Notes under the pieces: generated by a model | Databases searched by the model: none | The model's input: the letters and a program-made list of their open reading frames with translations, nothing else | What the model was told of the DNA's origin: nothing | Translations under genes and position numbers: made by a program | DNA from: Dyadobacter sp. CY323 | GTDB taxonomy: Bacteria; Bacteroidota; Bacteroidia; Cytophagales; Spirosomataceae | Reading direction: 5' to 3' | NCBI RefSeq assembly: GCF_021390245.1 | Contig: NZ_JAJUXH010000010.1 | Span: 62,001-126,000 of the forward strand | Length of the DNA stretch: 64,000 bases | In this document: in pieces, positions 22,155 through 31,690 of the stretch | Layout of the letters: each line of letters opens with the position of its first letter | Position numbering within the stretch: the first letter of the stretch is position 1

Positions 22155-23480
22155 ATGGAAGTATTAATAATGGCGGGACAGCTCATACTGGGCTTGTCGA
22201 TTTTGGTAGGACTGCACGAGTGGGGACATATGTTTGCCGCGAAAATGTTTGGAATGCGGGTTGAGAAATATTTTATTGGCTTTCCGCCCAAGATTTTCAG
22301 TATTACAAAAGGAGAAACAGAATATGGCATCGGCGCGATCCCGCTTGGTGGATTCGTGAAAATATCGGGGATGATTGACGAGTCGATGGATACCGCGACT
22401 ATGAACCAGGAACCTCAACCCTGGGAATTTCGCTCCAAACCGGCCTGGCAGCGTCTGATTGTCATGCTTGGCGGAATCATCGTCAATGTAATCGTGGGTA
22501 TCTTCATTTTTATCGTGATCGCATATCATGAAGGTGACAAATTTCTTTCGATCAACGAGGTCAATAAATACGGTATTTTCGCTGGCGATCTTGGCCAGGA
22601 ACTGGGTTTAAAAACCGGGGATAAGATTGTGAAGGTCAATGGAAAGTCTGTTGCCAATTTCAGCGACGCGCTCAGTTCGGACGTATTTCTGGGAAGTAAC
22701 AGTTCGTATACAGTTAATCGCAATGGTCAGGAAATCCAGATCGATATCCCTAATAACTTCATCGAAAAGCTTTCTGCAAGACAAAGTCCGGAAGAAAGAG
22801 GCAGATTTATCCGCGCGCAGGAACCGTTCACGATCGGCGAGGTGGCGGCTGATTCTCCCGGCGAAAAAGCAGGGCTTGAAACGGGCGACAAGGTGATCTC
22901 CATTGCTGGCAAACCAATCAATTACTTTCACGAACTTCAGAACGAACTGGCAAAGCTGAAAGGGAAAACGACGCCATTGATCGTGCAGCGCGGCACAGAA
23001 CAAAAAACGCTGAACGTCACAATCTCGGAAGAGGGCACTCTCGGTTTTTACCCACAAAGCCTGCTCAACTACACCTCTGTCGATTATACCCTGGGCCAGG
23101 CGATTGTAGTCGGTACCAATGACGCTTTTGCTGTTGTTTTTAATAATATCAAAGGTTTTGGCAAGATCTTCCGCGGCGAAGTTTCGGCTTCCAAAGCATT
23201 GAGCGGCCCGATCGGCATTGCCCGGATGTTTGGCGGAGTTTGGGACTGGGGCCGTTTCTGGTACCTTACCGGCTTGCTTTCTATGGTGCTAGCATTCATG
23301 AATGCACTTCCAATTCCTGCTCTGGACGGCGGCCACGCAGTAATTCTTTCTTACGAGATCATCTCGGGCCGCAAACCTTCCGATAAGTTTCTTGAAAATG
23401 CTCAGAAAGTCGGAATGGTACTTTTGCTCGGCCTGATGGCATTTGCAATCTTCAATGATGTTTGGAAAGCTGTTTTTTAA
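22155..23480 (+). CDS. rseP: Site-2 intramembrane metalloprotease RseP
   Basis: 441 residues. The zinc motif HEWGH (His21-Glu22-His25) sits in the first membrane helix and LDGGH in a later one. Two PDZ-like domains lie between them (about 120-290, with KTGDKIVKVNGK and ETGDKVISIAGK). Such proteases cut membrane proteins, including anti-sigma factors, within the bilayer. The last 26 bases overlap the start of the DUF6702 gene. It could process the anti-sigma-like protein at 16151, but that is only a guess. Confidence 0.94.
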   Translation: MEVLIMAGQLILGLSILVGLHEWGHMFAAKMFGMRVEKYFIGFPPKIFSITKGETEYGIGAIPLGGFVKISGMIDESMDTATMNQEPQPWEFRSKPAWQRLIVMLGGIIVNVIVGIFIFIVIAYHEGDKFLSINEVNKYGIFAGDLGQELGLKTGDKIVKVNGKSVANFSDALSSDVFLGSNSSYTVNRNGQEIQIDIPNNFIEKLSARQSPEERGRFIRAQEPFTIGEVAADSPGEKAGLETGDKVISIAGKPINYFHELQNELAKLKGKTTPLIVQRGTEQKTLNVTISEEGTLGFYPQSLLNYTSVDYTLGQAIVVGTNDAFAVVFNNIKGFGKIFRGEVSASKALSGPIGIARMFGGVWDWGRFWYLTGLLSMVLAFMNALPIPALDGGHAVILSYEIISGRKPSDKFLENAQKVGMVLLLGLMAFAIFNDVWKAVF

Positions 23481-24027
23481 TAAAGGGAGAAGGGAGGAAC
23501 GGGAAGGAAAGGGAGGAAGGAATTATGGATTTCAATCCTTATTCCCTATCGTCCTTTTCCTCCCCCTTCTCCTTTTCCTCCTATCCTCTACTCCAAAGCA
23601 CGACTATCACGTTTCGGTCACCCAGATGCAATACAATCCTGCATTGAAATCGTTTGAAATCAGTATCCGGATCTTTACAGACGATTTGGAAAAAGGCCTG
23701 TCGTTAAGCAATGATAAACAACGGTTTATACTTAAAACCGGCGACAAAAATGACGCATTTATCGAGAAATATATTCGTAAATCGTTTATACTCACGGATA
23801 GCCAGAGGAAACCTGTCACCATCCAGTTTGTAGGAAGAGAACAAGAAGAAGACGCGACCTGGGTTTATCTTGAAATACCGTTCCAGGGCCCATTGGACGG
23901 CTGTAAACTTCAGAATGCAACCCTGATGGAAGTGTTCGACGATCAGGTCAATATGACCAACATTAAGTTAGCTTCTGACAAGAAAACGCTTTTGTTTAAA
24001 AAAGGCCAATCAACACACATACTTTGA
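23455..24027 (+). CDS. DUF6702-like exported protein
   Basis: About 190 residues. The mature part (from KHDYHVSVTQMQYNP) looks like the DUF6702 family of small Bacteroidota proteins of unknown function. The only in-frame ATGs are 23455 and 23458, inside the 3' end of rseP; the TTG at 23443 is less likely. The first 23 residues are unusually charged (GRREEREGKGGRN) before the hydrophobic signal core. That stretch comes from a purine-rich/pyrimidine-rich inverted repeat at 23484-23587, so the native N-terminus may differ. Confidence 0.75.
   Translation: MMFGKLFFNKGRREEREGKGGRNYGFQSLFPIVLFLPLLLFLLSSTPKHDYHVSVTQMQYNPALKSFEISIRIFTDDLEKGLSLSNDKQRFILKTGDKNDAFIEKYIRKSFILTDSQRKPVTIQFVGREQEEDATWVYLEIPFQGPLDGCKLQNATLMEVFDDQVNMTNIKLASDKKTLLFKKGQSTHIL
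23484..23587. repeat. Purine tract facing a pyrimidine tract (inverted, low complexity)
   Basis: A run of GGGAGGA-like purine units (23484-23523) is followed by CCTTTTCCTCC-like pyrimidine units (23535-23587), separated by a small hairpin around GGATTTCAATCC. The element lies within the start of the DUF6702 gene just after the rseP stop. Confidence 0.65.
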
Positions 24028-24151
24028 ATTTTAGCGGACAAAAAACGCCTGACATCCGGGTCGTGGCATGGCTATTTTGTTTGTAAGATTCCCTTTCTTT
24101 TAAGAGTCATTATATATATATTGGGAAAACGATATCTGTCAAATTGACAGA

Positions 24152-26674
24152 ATGCCTATGAAATTTGAACCTTCTGACTTATATAGTCGGCTCCTCATGT
24201 CTGATTCAGATATGGATAGCCTAGAAATTGTCCCTCTCGGTGGCCCTGACGGTTCCGATGAGCCTTTTGAGCTTCCAAATGAACTTGCTATACTGCCAAT
24301 AAGGCAAACAGTGCTCTTCCCCGGAATGGTAATTCCTGTCACCGTAGTGCGTCAGAAAGCCATTCGTTTGGTTAAAAAGATCTATCGTAATTCTGATATC
24401 AATCAGCGGATTTTAGGAGCTGTAACTCAGGCTATTCCAAATAAAGAAGATCCCACTGCCGAGGATCTGTATAACGTAGGTACAGTTGCTCAGATCTTAA
24501 AAATGATCACTCTTCCCGACGGAAACGTAACGATTATTGTTCAGGGAAGGCAGCGTTTTGAGATCAAAAACATCATTCACGAAGAGCCATATCTTACCGC
24601 GGAAGTACGTGCGATCGAGGACTCTTTTTCTGGACCGACCAAAAAGGAATCCAAAGCATTATTACAGTCATTACGCGACGGTGCTCACAAGATCATGCGC
24701 CTGAACCCTGAAATTCCTCAGGAAGCACGGATTGCATTAGATAACATTGAAAGTCCGATTTTTCTGATCCATTTCCTTTCTTCCAATATCAATGTGGAAG
24801 TGGCGGACAAGCAAAAACTGCTCGAAGAACGGAATGGTCACAAGCAGGCCACGCTTTTGCTTCAGTACATGATGCGGGAGATTGAAATGCTGGAATTGAA
24901 ACGGGAAATCCAGACGAAAGCCAGCTCGGATATAGATCAGCAGCAACGGGATTATTTTCTTCGCCAGCAGATCAAAGTATTGCACGATGAGCTTGGAATG
25001 GATAGTCCGGAACGCGATCTGGATGAGATACGCCTGAAAGCAAGTCAGAAAAAGTGGTCGGATACCATTCGGAACCATTTTGATAAAGAACTGAGCAAAC
25101 TTCAGCGCATTAACCCCATGGCACCTGAATATCCGGTAACGATGAATTACCTGGAAACGCTGGTCGATTTGCCATGGGCTCAATATACGAAAGACAATTT
25201 TGACCTGGTGCGCGCTCAAAAAGTACTCGACGCGGATCATTTTGGACTGGAAAAAGTAAAAGAACGGATCATAGAATACCTGGCTGTTTTGAAGCTGAAA
25301 GGCAATCTGAAAGCACCAATCCTTTGTTTATATGGCCCTCCCGGAGTTGGTAAAACTTCCCTTGGAAAATCCATTGCGAAAGCTTTGAACCGGGAATATA
25401 TTAGAATGGCCCTCGGCGGCGTGCATGATGAAGCCGAAATACGCGGGCATAGAAAGACTTACATTGGCGCGATGCCGGGTAAGATCATTCAGAACATTAA
25501 AAAAGCAGGTTCTGCCAATCCGGTTTTTATACTGGATGAGATTGACAAGGTTAGCTCCGATTATCGCGGCGATCCGTCTTCTGCATTGCTGGAAGTACTC
25601 GATCCTGAACAAAATTCCTCATTTACAGACAATTACCTGGAAGTTGAATACGATCTTTCCAAAGTTTTGTTTGTAGCTACTGCCAATTCGCTGGATACCA
25701 TTCACCCTGCATTGCGCGACCGGATGGAAATCATTGAGATGACGGGCTACACGATCGAGGAAAAACTGCAGATAGCAAAACGTTACCTGGTCCCGAAACA
25801 ACGGAAAGATCATGGTTTGAAATCCAGCGATATTCGCATTGATGATTCTGCACTTGTGCGCATCATTGAGGGATATACACGAGAATCGGGTGTCCGTAAC
25901 CTGGAACAAAAAGTGGGATCTGTTGTTCGTAAAATTGCCAAATCGGTGGCAATGGAACAGGAATACTCCAAAACAGTCAAACCGGAGCAAGTTGAGAAGT
26001 ATTTAGGTGCTGAGATTTTTGATAAAGATCTGTATCAGGATAACGATTTCGCTGGCGTAGTTACCGGGTTAGCCTGGACTTCTGTCGGTGGGGAAATCTT
26101 GTTTATTGAAACCAGTCTGAGCCGTGGAAAAGGAAATCTGACCCTATCCGGCCAACTTGGCGATGTAATGAAAGAATCGGCTGTCGCTGCATTATCTTAT
26201 CTCAAAGCAAATGCCGATCGTCTGGGAATTGATTACCGCATTTTTAACCATTATGACCTTCACGTGCACGTGCCTGCGGGCGCGGTTCCAAAAGACGGGC
26301 CGTCGGCGGGTGTGACCATGGTGACGTCAATGGCCTCGATTTTCACGCAGCGTCGCGTAAGGCCATTTATCGCCATGACCGGTGAGATTACCCTGCGCGG
26401 AAAAGTTCTGCCGGTTGGTGGTGTAAAAGAAAAAATCCTTGCTGCGAGACGTGCCGGTGTGAAGGAAATCATTCTTTGCGTGAAAAACCGGAAGGATGTG
26501 GAAGAAGTACCGGCGAACTACATTAAAGACCTGAGCTTCCATTATGTGGACCAGATCGACGAAGTACTGGGGATTGCATTGCTTGCAGATAAGGTGAAGA
26601 ATGCGACAAACTTTGTATTTCCGGAAGAAAAAAGAGAAAAAGAAGAAAGCGGCTATGTTACATTAGGCGTTTAA
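24152..26674 (+). CDS. lon: ATP-dependent protease Lon
   Basis: 840 residues with the full LonA plan: N-terminal substrate domain (about 45-250), coiled coil, AAA+ domain with Walker A GPPGVGKTSLGKS, and C-terminal Ser-Lys protease. The catalytic Ser718 lies in PKDGPSAGV and Lys761 in GGVKEKIL, with the same 43-residue spacing as E. coli. Lon degrades misfolded and regulatory proteins in the cytoplasm, including antitoxins in other bacteria. A terminator at 26699 follows. Confidence 0.97.
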   Translation: MPMKFEPSDLYSRLLMSDSDMDSLEIVPLGGPDGSDEPFELPNELAILPIRQTVLFPGMVIPVTVVRQKAIRLVKKIYRNSDINQRILGAVTQAIPNKEDPTAEDLYNVGTVAQILKMITLPDGNVTIIVQGRQRFEIKNIIHEEPYLTAEVRAIEDSFSGPTKKESKALLQSLRDGAHKIMRLNPEIPQEARIALDNIESPIFLIHFLSSNINVEVADKQKLLEERNGHKQATLLLQYMMREIEMLELKREIQTKASSDIDQQQRDYFLRQQIKVLHDELGMDSPERDLDEIRLKASQKKWSDTIRNHFDKELSKLQRINPMAPEYPVTMNYLETLVDLPWAQYTKDNFDLVRAQKVLDADHFGLEKVKERIIEYLAVLKLKGNLKAPILCLYGPPGVGKTSLGKSIAKALNREYIRMALGGVHDEAEIRGHRKTYIGAMPGKIIQNIKKAGSANPVFILDEIDKVSSDYRGDPSSALLEVLDPEQNSSFTDNYLEVEYDLSKVLFVATANSLDTIHPALRDRMEIIEMTGYTIEEKLQIAKRYLVPKQRKDHGLKSSDIRIDDSALVRIIEGYTRESGVRNLEQKVGSVVRKIAKSVAMEQEYSKTVKPEQVEKYLGAEIFDKDLYQDNDFAGVVTGLAWTSVGGEILFIETSLSRGKGNLTLSGQLGDVMKESAVAALSYLKANADRLGIDYRIFNHYDLHVHVPAGAVPKDGPSAGVTMVTSMASIFTQRRVRPFIAMTGEITLRGKVLPVGGVKEKILAARRAGVKEIILCVKNRKDVEEVPANYIKDLSFHYVDQIDEVLGIALLADKVKNATNFVFPEEKREKEESGYVTLGV

Positions 26675-26698
26675 TTTTTCAATATTTCATATAGCAAC

Positions 26699-26731
26699 AA
26701 AGAGACGTTTTTATGCGTCTCTTTTTGTTTT
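26699..26731 (+). terminator. Intrinsic terminator of lon
   Basis: AAAGAGACG (26699-26707) pairs with CGTCTCTTT (26716-26724) around an 8-base loop, followed by a T-rich run. An upstream in-frame ATG of uxaB (26713) lies inside this hairpin, which supports the later start at 26785. Confidence 0.85.
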
Positions 26732-26784
26732 TAGGGGTTTGCCATTCGAAATGGCGTCATGAAAGTGTACTTTATTTTTTGACA

Positions 26785-28263
26785 ATGTCTTTACCACTGC
26801 TTTCACCCGCATTTCTCGATTCTCATCCGGAGATTTTACCGAACCATAAAAGCCTGCTTGCTCTGCCCGAAAAAATCATCCAGTTTGGAACGGGTGTGTT
26901 GCTGAGAGGATTGCCTGATTACTTCGTCAATAAAGCAAATCAGCAAGGCATTTTCAATGGGAGAATTGTGGTTGTCAAATCGACAAACAGCGGTGGTACG
27001 GATTCATTTTCCGAACAACAAAACATTTTTTCTCACAGCATCAGAGGGATCGAAAACGGCAATCAGATTGATGATCTGGTTATCAATACGGCAATCAGTC
27101 GCACGCTTTCGGCAAGCAACCACTGGGATGAAATTCTGGAATGCGCACATAATCCGGAATTGAAGATTGTGATTTCCAACACAACCGAAGTTGGTATCCA
27201 GCTCACCGACGACGATATTTTTGCTTCGCCACCGGCTTCTTTCCCGGGAAAACTGACTGCCTACTTATTCGAACGCTATAAAGCATTTGCCGGCTCGCCG
27301 GAAGCAGGTATGGTGATCGTTCCAACTGAATTAATTGTCGGAAATGGGCCTAAACTACGTTCCATCGTGCTGGAACAAGCTTCGAGACACAATCTTGAAT
27401 CCGGTTTCATCCAGTGGCTGGAAGAGTCTAACCACTTTTGCAGCTCACTCGTTGACCGCATTGTACCTGGCAAACCGGATGCAGAAACGATTGAAGAACT
27501 TTCCGAAAAACACGGATTTGAAGACAAGTTACTAATCGTTTCGGAGGTGTACCGGTTATGGGCCATTGAGGGAAATGAGGCAGTCCGTTCCATTCTGAGT
27601 TTTGCGCAGGCAGATAGCGGTGTCGTGATTGAGCCGGATATTGATCTTTTCAGGGAATTGAAATTGCGTCTGCTCAATGGAACGCATACATTGGCTTGTG
27701 GCCTATGTTTTCTGAACGGTCTGGACACCGTCAGAGAAAGCATGGAGCAGCCAGAAACCGCTGCATTTATTTCAAATGTTATGTTGGGAGAATTGGCCCC
27801 GGCAATACCTTATCCTGTAAATGCGGAAACGGCTTCTACATTTGGCAATCAGGTTTTGGATCGTTTCAGAAACCCTTTTATCAGGCACCAGCTCATTGAT
27901 ATTACCGTACAATACACGGCAAAAATGAAAATGCGCAACATTCCGACGCTTCTCAATCACTATCAAAAAACCGATCAGGTGCCTGCCCTTTTTGCAAAAG
28001 GTTTTGCTGCTTTCCTCAGATTTATGAAGCCGGTGATTCATAAAGAAGAAGCGTACTACGGCGATAGAAACGGGGAACCTTATTCCATCCGCTGCGATTC
28101 AGCCGCATATTTTGACGAAAAATGGAAGAATGCAGCATCTCCCCTGGACCTTGCCCAGCAGGTCATGAGCGATGCATCACTTTGGGATGCGGACCTTACT
28201 TTGCTTCCTGGATTTGCGGATGCGGTAAAACAACATATGGCAGAGGTTAATTCCCCTGCCTGA
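26785..28263 (+). CDS. uxaB: Tagaturonate reductase (altronate oxidoreductase)
   Basis: Reduces tagaturonate to altronate with NADH in galacturonate breakdown. I start at ATG 26785 (MSLPLLSPAF), giving 492 residues; an earlier ATG lies in the lon terminator. The NAD-binding EKIIQFGTGVLLRG, the SNTTEVGI and VPTELI segments and the RFRNPFIRHQL stretch follow the E. coli UxaB pattern more closely than mannitol or fructuronate dehydrogenases. The 3' end overlaps the eda stop by 17 bases, tail to tail. Confidence 0.88.
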   Translation: MSLPLLSPAFLDSHPEILPNHKSLLALPEKIIQFGTGVLLRGLPDYFVNKANQQGIFNGRIVVVKSTNSGGTDSFSEQQNIFSHSIRGIENGNQIDDLVINTAISRTLSASNHWDEILECAHNPELKIVISNTTEVGIQLTDDDIFASPPASFPGKLTAYLFERYKAFAGSPEAGMVIVPTELIVGNGPKLRSIVLEQASRHNLESGFIQWLEESNHFCSSLVDRIVPGKPDAETIEELSEKHGFEDKLLIVSEVYRLWAIEGNEAVRSILSFAQADSGVVIEPDIDLFRELKLRLLNGTHTLACGLCFLNGLDTVRESMEQPETAAFISNVMLGELAPAIPYPVNAETASTFGNQVLDRFRNPFIRHQLIDITVQYTAKMKMRNIPTLLNHYQKTDQVPALFAKGFAAFLRFMKPVIHKEEAYYGDRNGEPYSIRCDSAAYFDEKWKNAASPLDLAQQVMSDASLWDADLTLLPGFADAVKQHMAEVNSPA

Positions 28264-28912
28264 ATGCTTTAACGAGCGCGATACTTTCCGCGACTTTTTG
28301 TTCGATCCACCCGAAATTACCCTCGGCAATTACGTCTTTGGGAAAAAGGTTGGAACCTAAACCGACTGCGTACGCTCCTGCGCCAAACCATTCACTAATG
28401 CTTTCAACCGTCGGCTGCACGCCGCCGGTTACCATGATTTTAACTTTCGGCATCGGCCCGCGGATGGCTCTCACGAACGCAGACCCTACTACCTCTCCCG
28501 GAAAAAGTTTAACCACTTCCGCGCCAGCCTGTTGGGCATTGTAAATTTCAGTTAACGTGGAAACACCGGGTATCCAGGGAATGTTGGCTGCCACGCAAGC
28601 CTGCCCCACAGCCGGGTTTAGGCAGGGAGTAACGATGAAGTCAGTTCCCGCAGTGATGAATTTATGTGCTGTTTCAACGTCATATATCGTTCCAATACCG
28701 AGCGACAAGCCCGGCAGACTTTCTTTTACGTAAGCCAGCAATTCAACAAAAACCGGGTACGCATTCTCGCCGCGATTGGTAAATTCAAATGCGCGTGCGC
28801 CGCCACGATAGCTCGCATTGATCACTTCTTTGGCGATTTCTATATCTGCATGATAAAACAACGGGACGATCCCGATTTCGTTTATCAGCACCAATGTAGT
28901 TTCTCTGTCCAT
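28247..28912 (-). CDS. eda: KDPG/KHG aldolase
   Basis: Cleaves 2-dehydro-3-deoxy-6-phosphogluconate to pyruvate and glyceraldehyde 3-phosphate, the last step of uronate catabolism. The 221 residues carry Glu43 (FEFTNRG) and the Schiff-base Lys135 (VVKLFPGE), the expected pair for the class I aldolase. The phosphate-binding TGGVQPT loop is near residue 162. It is the last gene of the uxuA-uxaC-kdgK-eda run, 83 bases after kdgK. Heptamer repeats of the TTAGC type lie just upstream (28925-28965). Confidence 0.92.
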   Translation of the reverse strand: MDRETTLVLINEIGIVPLFYHADIEIAKEVINASYRGGARAFEFTNRGENAYPVFVELLAYVKESLPGLSLGIGTIYDVETAHKFITAGTDFIVTPCLNPAVGQACVAANIPWIPGVSTLTEIYNAQQAGAEVVKLFPGEVVGSAFVRAIRGPMPKVKIMVTGGVQPTVESISEWFGAGAYAVGLGSNLFPKDVIAEGNFGWIEQKVAESIALVKAFRQGN

Positions 28913-28924
28913 AGTTTTTGGGCC

Positions 28925-28965
28925 GTTAGCTTTGAGCTATTGGCATTAGCTTTTGTTAGTTATAG
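28925..28965. repeat. TTAGC-type short repeats between kdgK and eda
   Basis: TTAGCTT occurs twice with a diverged GAGCTATTGGC between, followed by TTAGTTATAG. The units resemble the longer phased array at 32871-32905. Confidence 0.55.
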
Positions 28966-28995
28966 GAGTTAAAATTTCGTCGAACCTAATTACGA

Positions 28996-29991
28996 TTACC
29001 GTTTGATCCGCCCGGAGGTTTCTCCCTGCCTGATTGCCTCGACTTCTGCGATGGTTGAGATCAATGCATCACCTTCAATGGTATGCTTTAATGCAGATGC
29101 GGCCACTCCAAATTCAAGCGCTTTTTGCTGATCGTCAAACGAGATCAAGCCATGAATCAATCCAGCAATAAATGCATCTCCGCCGCCCACACGGTCAATG
29201 ATAGGATTTATTTCAATATCGTCTGTCTCCAGAAGCTCCCTACCATTCCATAAATAAGCTCTCAGCAAATTATGCGACGCGCTAATGGATGTACGTTTTG
29301 TGTCGACAATTGTGGATACCTGCGGATAAGCCTTCTGTAAGTTGACGCACGATTCTGTAAAATCGTTTCCTTCTATCCCAAAAATCTCTTTGATATTTTC
29401 CTGGTTCGCGATAACAATATCCGTTCCAGCAGTCAATTCAGGTAAAACTTCGGAAGGCTTTTTGCCGTATTTCCAGAGATTTGCCCTATAAAAAATGTCA
29501 CCGGAAACCGTAATCCCATATTTCCTGGCAGTTTTGATCCCATCTAACAGTGCATCCGCGGCGCCTTGTGACAACGCGGGCGTAATTCCTGCCCAGTGAA
29601 ACCATTTCGCATCTTTCAGGATCGAATCCCAGTCGATTTCTTTTGGATCAATTTCTGCGAGCGACGAATTGGCCCGGTCGTAAACGATCTGGCTTCCTCT
29701 CAATGCAGCACCCGTTTCCAGGAAATATACTGCCATTCTAGGCCCGCCGTAAATGATTTTTGAAATATCTACTCCATGAAAATGCAGATATTGTGCCGCC
29801 GCCCGGCCGATTGGCGAATCCGGGAAACGGGTAACGTGGGCGGTATGATGCCCCCAATAGGCTAGCGCTGTCGAAACATTGGCTTCGCCGCCCGCATAGG
29901 TAACATTGAGTTGACGGGCTTGTTCGAAACGGGAAAAACCAGGAGTGGAAAGTCGCATGAGGACTTCTCCGAAAGAGACTATCTGAGCCAT
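28996..29991 (-). CDS. kdgK: 2-keto-3-deoxygluconate kinase (PfkB family)
   Basis: Phosphorylates KDG to KDPG. I start at ATG 29991 (MAQIVSFGEVLMRL), giving 331 residues; a longer frame to 30060 has no homology-like sequence. The PfkB signatures GGEANVSTALAYWG and DRVGGGDAFIAGLIHG (anion hole and catalytic Asp) are present. Gene order between uxaC and eda supports the KDG substrate. A hairpin at 30083-30106 separates it from uxaC, so it may also have its own promoter. Confidence 0.9.
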   Translation of the reverse strand: MAQIVSFGEVLMRLSTPGFSRFEQARQLNVTYAGGEANVSTALAYWGHHTAHVTRFPDSPIGRAAAQYLHFHGVDISKIIYGGPRMAVYFLETGAALRGSQIVYDRANSSLAEIDPKEIDWDSILKDAKWFHWAGITPALSQGAADALLDGIKTARKYGITVSGDIFYRANLWKYGKKPSEVLPELTAGTDIVIANQENIKEIFGIEGNDFTESCVNLQKAYPQVSTIVDTKRTSISASHNLLRAYLWNGRELLETDDIEINPIIDRVGGGDAFIAGLIHGLISFDDQQKALEFGVAASALKHTIEGDALISTIAEVEAIRQGETSGRIKR

Positions 29992-30082
29992 ATACAAAAC
30001 GGTCGCCTGCTTTTCAAATGCACAAATTACAGGCTTTGGGAAAAATTGATTAGAAGTCAAAAATAGGTATTAAACATTAAAA

Positions 30083-30106
30083 TAGCCCACAACAAGTCGC
30101 GGGCTA
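30083..30106 (-). terminator. Probable terminator after uxaC
   Basis: TAGCCC (30083-30088) pairs with GGGCTA (30101-30106), with a partly paired interior, followed on the minus strand by a T-rich run. The stem is short, so it may be an attenuator between uxaC and kdgK. Confidence 0.5.
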
Positions 30107-30136
30107 CCATCTTAAATTCCGGTAAAACTGAAATAT

Positions 30137-31558
30137 CTAAAATCCGAAGTAACGGTTTGCATTATGATACGAAATATCTTCTACCATTTTGCCCAGCCAC
30201 TGAAGATCATTTGGAAGCTCACCGTTTTTGACATCGTTACCAATGAGATTGCACAAGATCCGGCGGAAATATTCGTGCCTCGGATAAGACAAAAAGCTGC
30301 GTGAATCCGTCAGCATTCCCACAAAACGGCTCAAAAGTCCCATATTCGAAAGCGCATTCATCTGGCGCTCCATACCATCTTTCTGATCCAGGAACCACCA
30401 GCCGGACCCAAACTGCATTTTCCCGGCAACGGTACCATCGTTGTAATTTCCTGTCATCGTCGCCAGCACCTCGTTGTCCGACGGGTTCAAATTATAAAGC
30501 ACCGTTTTAGCAAGCTGATTGGTAGAATCCAGTTTATTCAAAAACTTCGATAATGCCTGTGCCTGGCTATAATCCCCGATCGAATCCCAGCCTGTATCCG
30601 GGCCGGTTTCGCGGAGCATTCTCTCATTATTATTTCTTAATGCGCCCAGGTGAAACTGTTGCGTCCACGATTTCGCGTGATCCATTTTGGCAAGTTCATA
30701 CAGCAATACCGACTTAAATGCATTTCGCTGCGCAAGACTAGCCTGCTCACCTTTCAATGCAGAATTAAATGCCTGCTTCGCAGCCTCTTCATCATAATCG
30801 GCATAAATATGTTCCAAACCATGGTCGGAAAGCTTGCCGCCCATTGATGCAAAAAAGTCGTGACGGTTTTGCAACGCAGCCAACAAATTCCCATAATTGC
30901 CAATGGTAATGCCGGAAGCTTTTTCGAGTTTTGAAAGATATTGCTTAAAATCTTCCGGAGAATCGATCAAAAGCATTGACTTATCCGGCCGGAAAGTTGG
31001 AAGTACCTTTATATTAAACCCACTTTCACTGATCTGACTGTGGTATTCCAGCGAATCAATGGGATCATCGGTAGTACAGATCACCTTTACATTCATACGG
31101 TTCAGCAAACTTTTCACTGAAAAATCAGGCTGTTTCAGCTTGGCCGAGCACTCGTCGTAGATTTCCCTGGCCGTATCCTTATTTAACAGAATATCAATAT
31201 CAAAATAGCGAAGCAACTCCAGATGCGTCCAGTGATATAATGGGTTTCGCATCGTGTACGGTACCGTACCTGCCCACTGCTCAAACTTCTCCCAATCGCT
31301 CGCATCACCGGTGCAATACCGTTCATTGATCCCGTTGGCTCGCATGGCCCTCCATTTGTAATGGTCGCCATACAGCCAGATCTGCGTCAGGTTTTCGAAT
31401 TGCTTATCCCCGGCAATCTGATCCGGCGGAAGATGGCAGTGATAATCGATGATCGGCATCTCCTTGGCATATTCGTGATAAAGAATACGCGCGGTTTCCG
31501 AGCGAAGCAGAAAATCCTCGGAGATAAATGTTTTTTGAGTTGTAGCGATTGTCGTCAT
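30137..31558 (-). CDS. uxaC: Glucuronate/galacturonate isomerase
   Basis: Isomerises D-glucuronate to fructuronate and D-galacturonate to tagaturonate. I start at ATG 31558 (MTTIATTQKTF), giving 473 residues; a GTG seven codons upstream is possible. The amidohydrolase-like metal site DYHCHLPPDQIA is near the N-terminus, and the conserved TDSRSFLSYPRHEYFRRILC lies near the C-terminus. It sits between uxuA and kdgK, the expected first step of the pathway. Confidence 0.95.
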   Translation of the reverse strand: MTTIATTQKTFISEDFLLRSETARILYHEYAKEMPIIDYHCHLPPDQIAGDKQFENLTQIWLYGDHYKWRAMRANGINERYCTGDASDWEKFEQWAGTVPYTMRNPLYHWTHLELLRYFDIDILLNKDTAREIYDECSAKLKQPDFSVKSLLNRMNVKVICTTDDPIDSLEYHSQISESGFNIKVLPTFRPDKSMLLIDSPEDFKQYLSKLEKASGITIGNYGNLLAALQNRHDFFASMGGKLSDHGLEHIYADYDEEAAKQAFNSALKGEQASLAQRNAFKSVLLYELAKMDHAKSWTQQFHLGALRNNNERMLRETGPDTGWDSIGDYSQAQALSKFLNKLDSTNQLAKTVLYNLNPSDNEVLATMTGNYNDGTVAGKMQFGSGWWFLDQKDGMERQMNALSNMGLLSRFVGMLTDSRSFLSYPRHEYFRRILCNLIGNDVKNGELPNDLQWLGKMVEDISYHNANRYFGF

Positions 31559-31611
31559 ATTCCCCTGTTGTATTTGCACCTTCGGTCGTTGCCCTGCTGG
31601 TCTTTCTCCCC

Positions 31612-31690
31612 CAACCCCCTAAAGGGGGCTATTTATATATTATATTTCAAGTCCCCTTTAGGGGATTCAGGGGCAACCCCCGCTCAATTC
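31612..31690. repeat. CCCCTAAAGGGG palindromic repeat at the uxuA 3' end
   Basis: Two palindromic cores, CCCCCTAAAGGGGG (about 31614-31629) and CCCCTTTAGGGG (about 31653-31664), are separated by an AT-rich spacer. The second core lies inside the last codons of uxuA. It fills the uxuA-uxaC gap and may act as a processing or stabilising hairpin. Confidence 0.7.

Noticed and set aside
24737..25240. 167-residue open frame antisense to lon
   Set aside because: Entirely within the lon gene with no family features.
26713..26784. Upstream ATG of uxaB
   Set aside because: It lies inside the lon terminator hairpin and the added residues are not conserved-looking.
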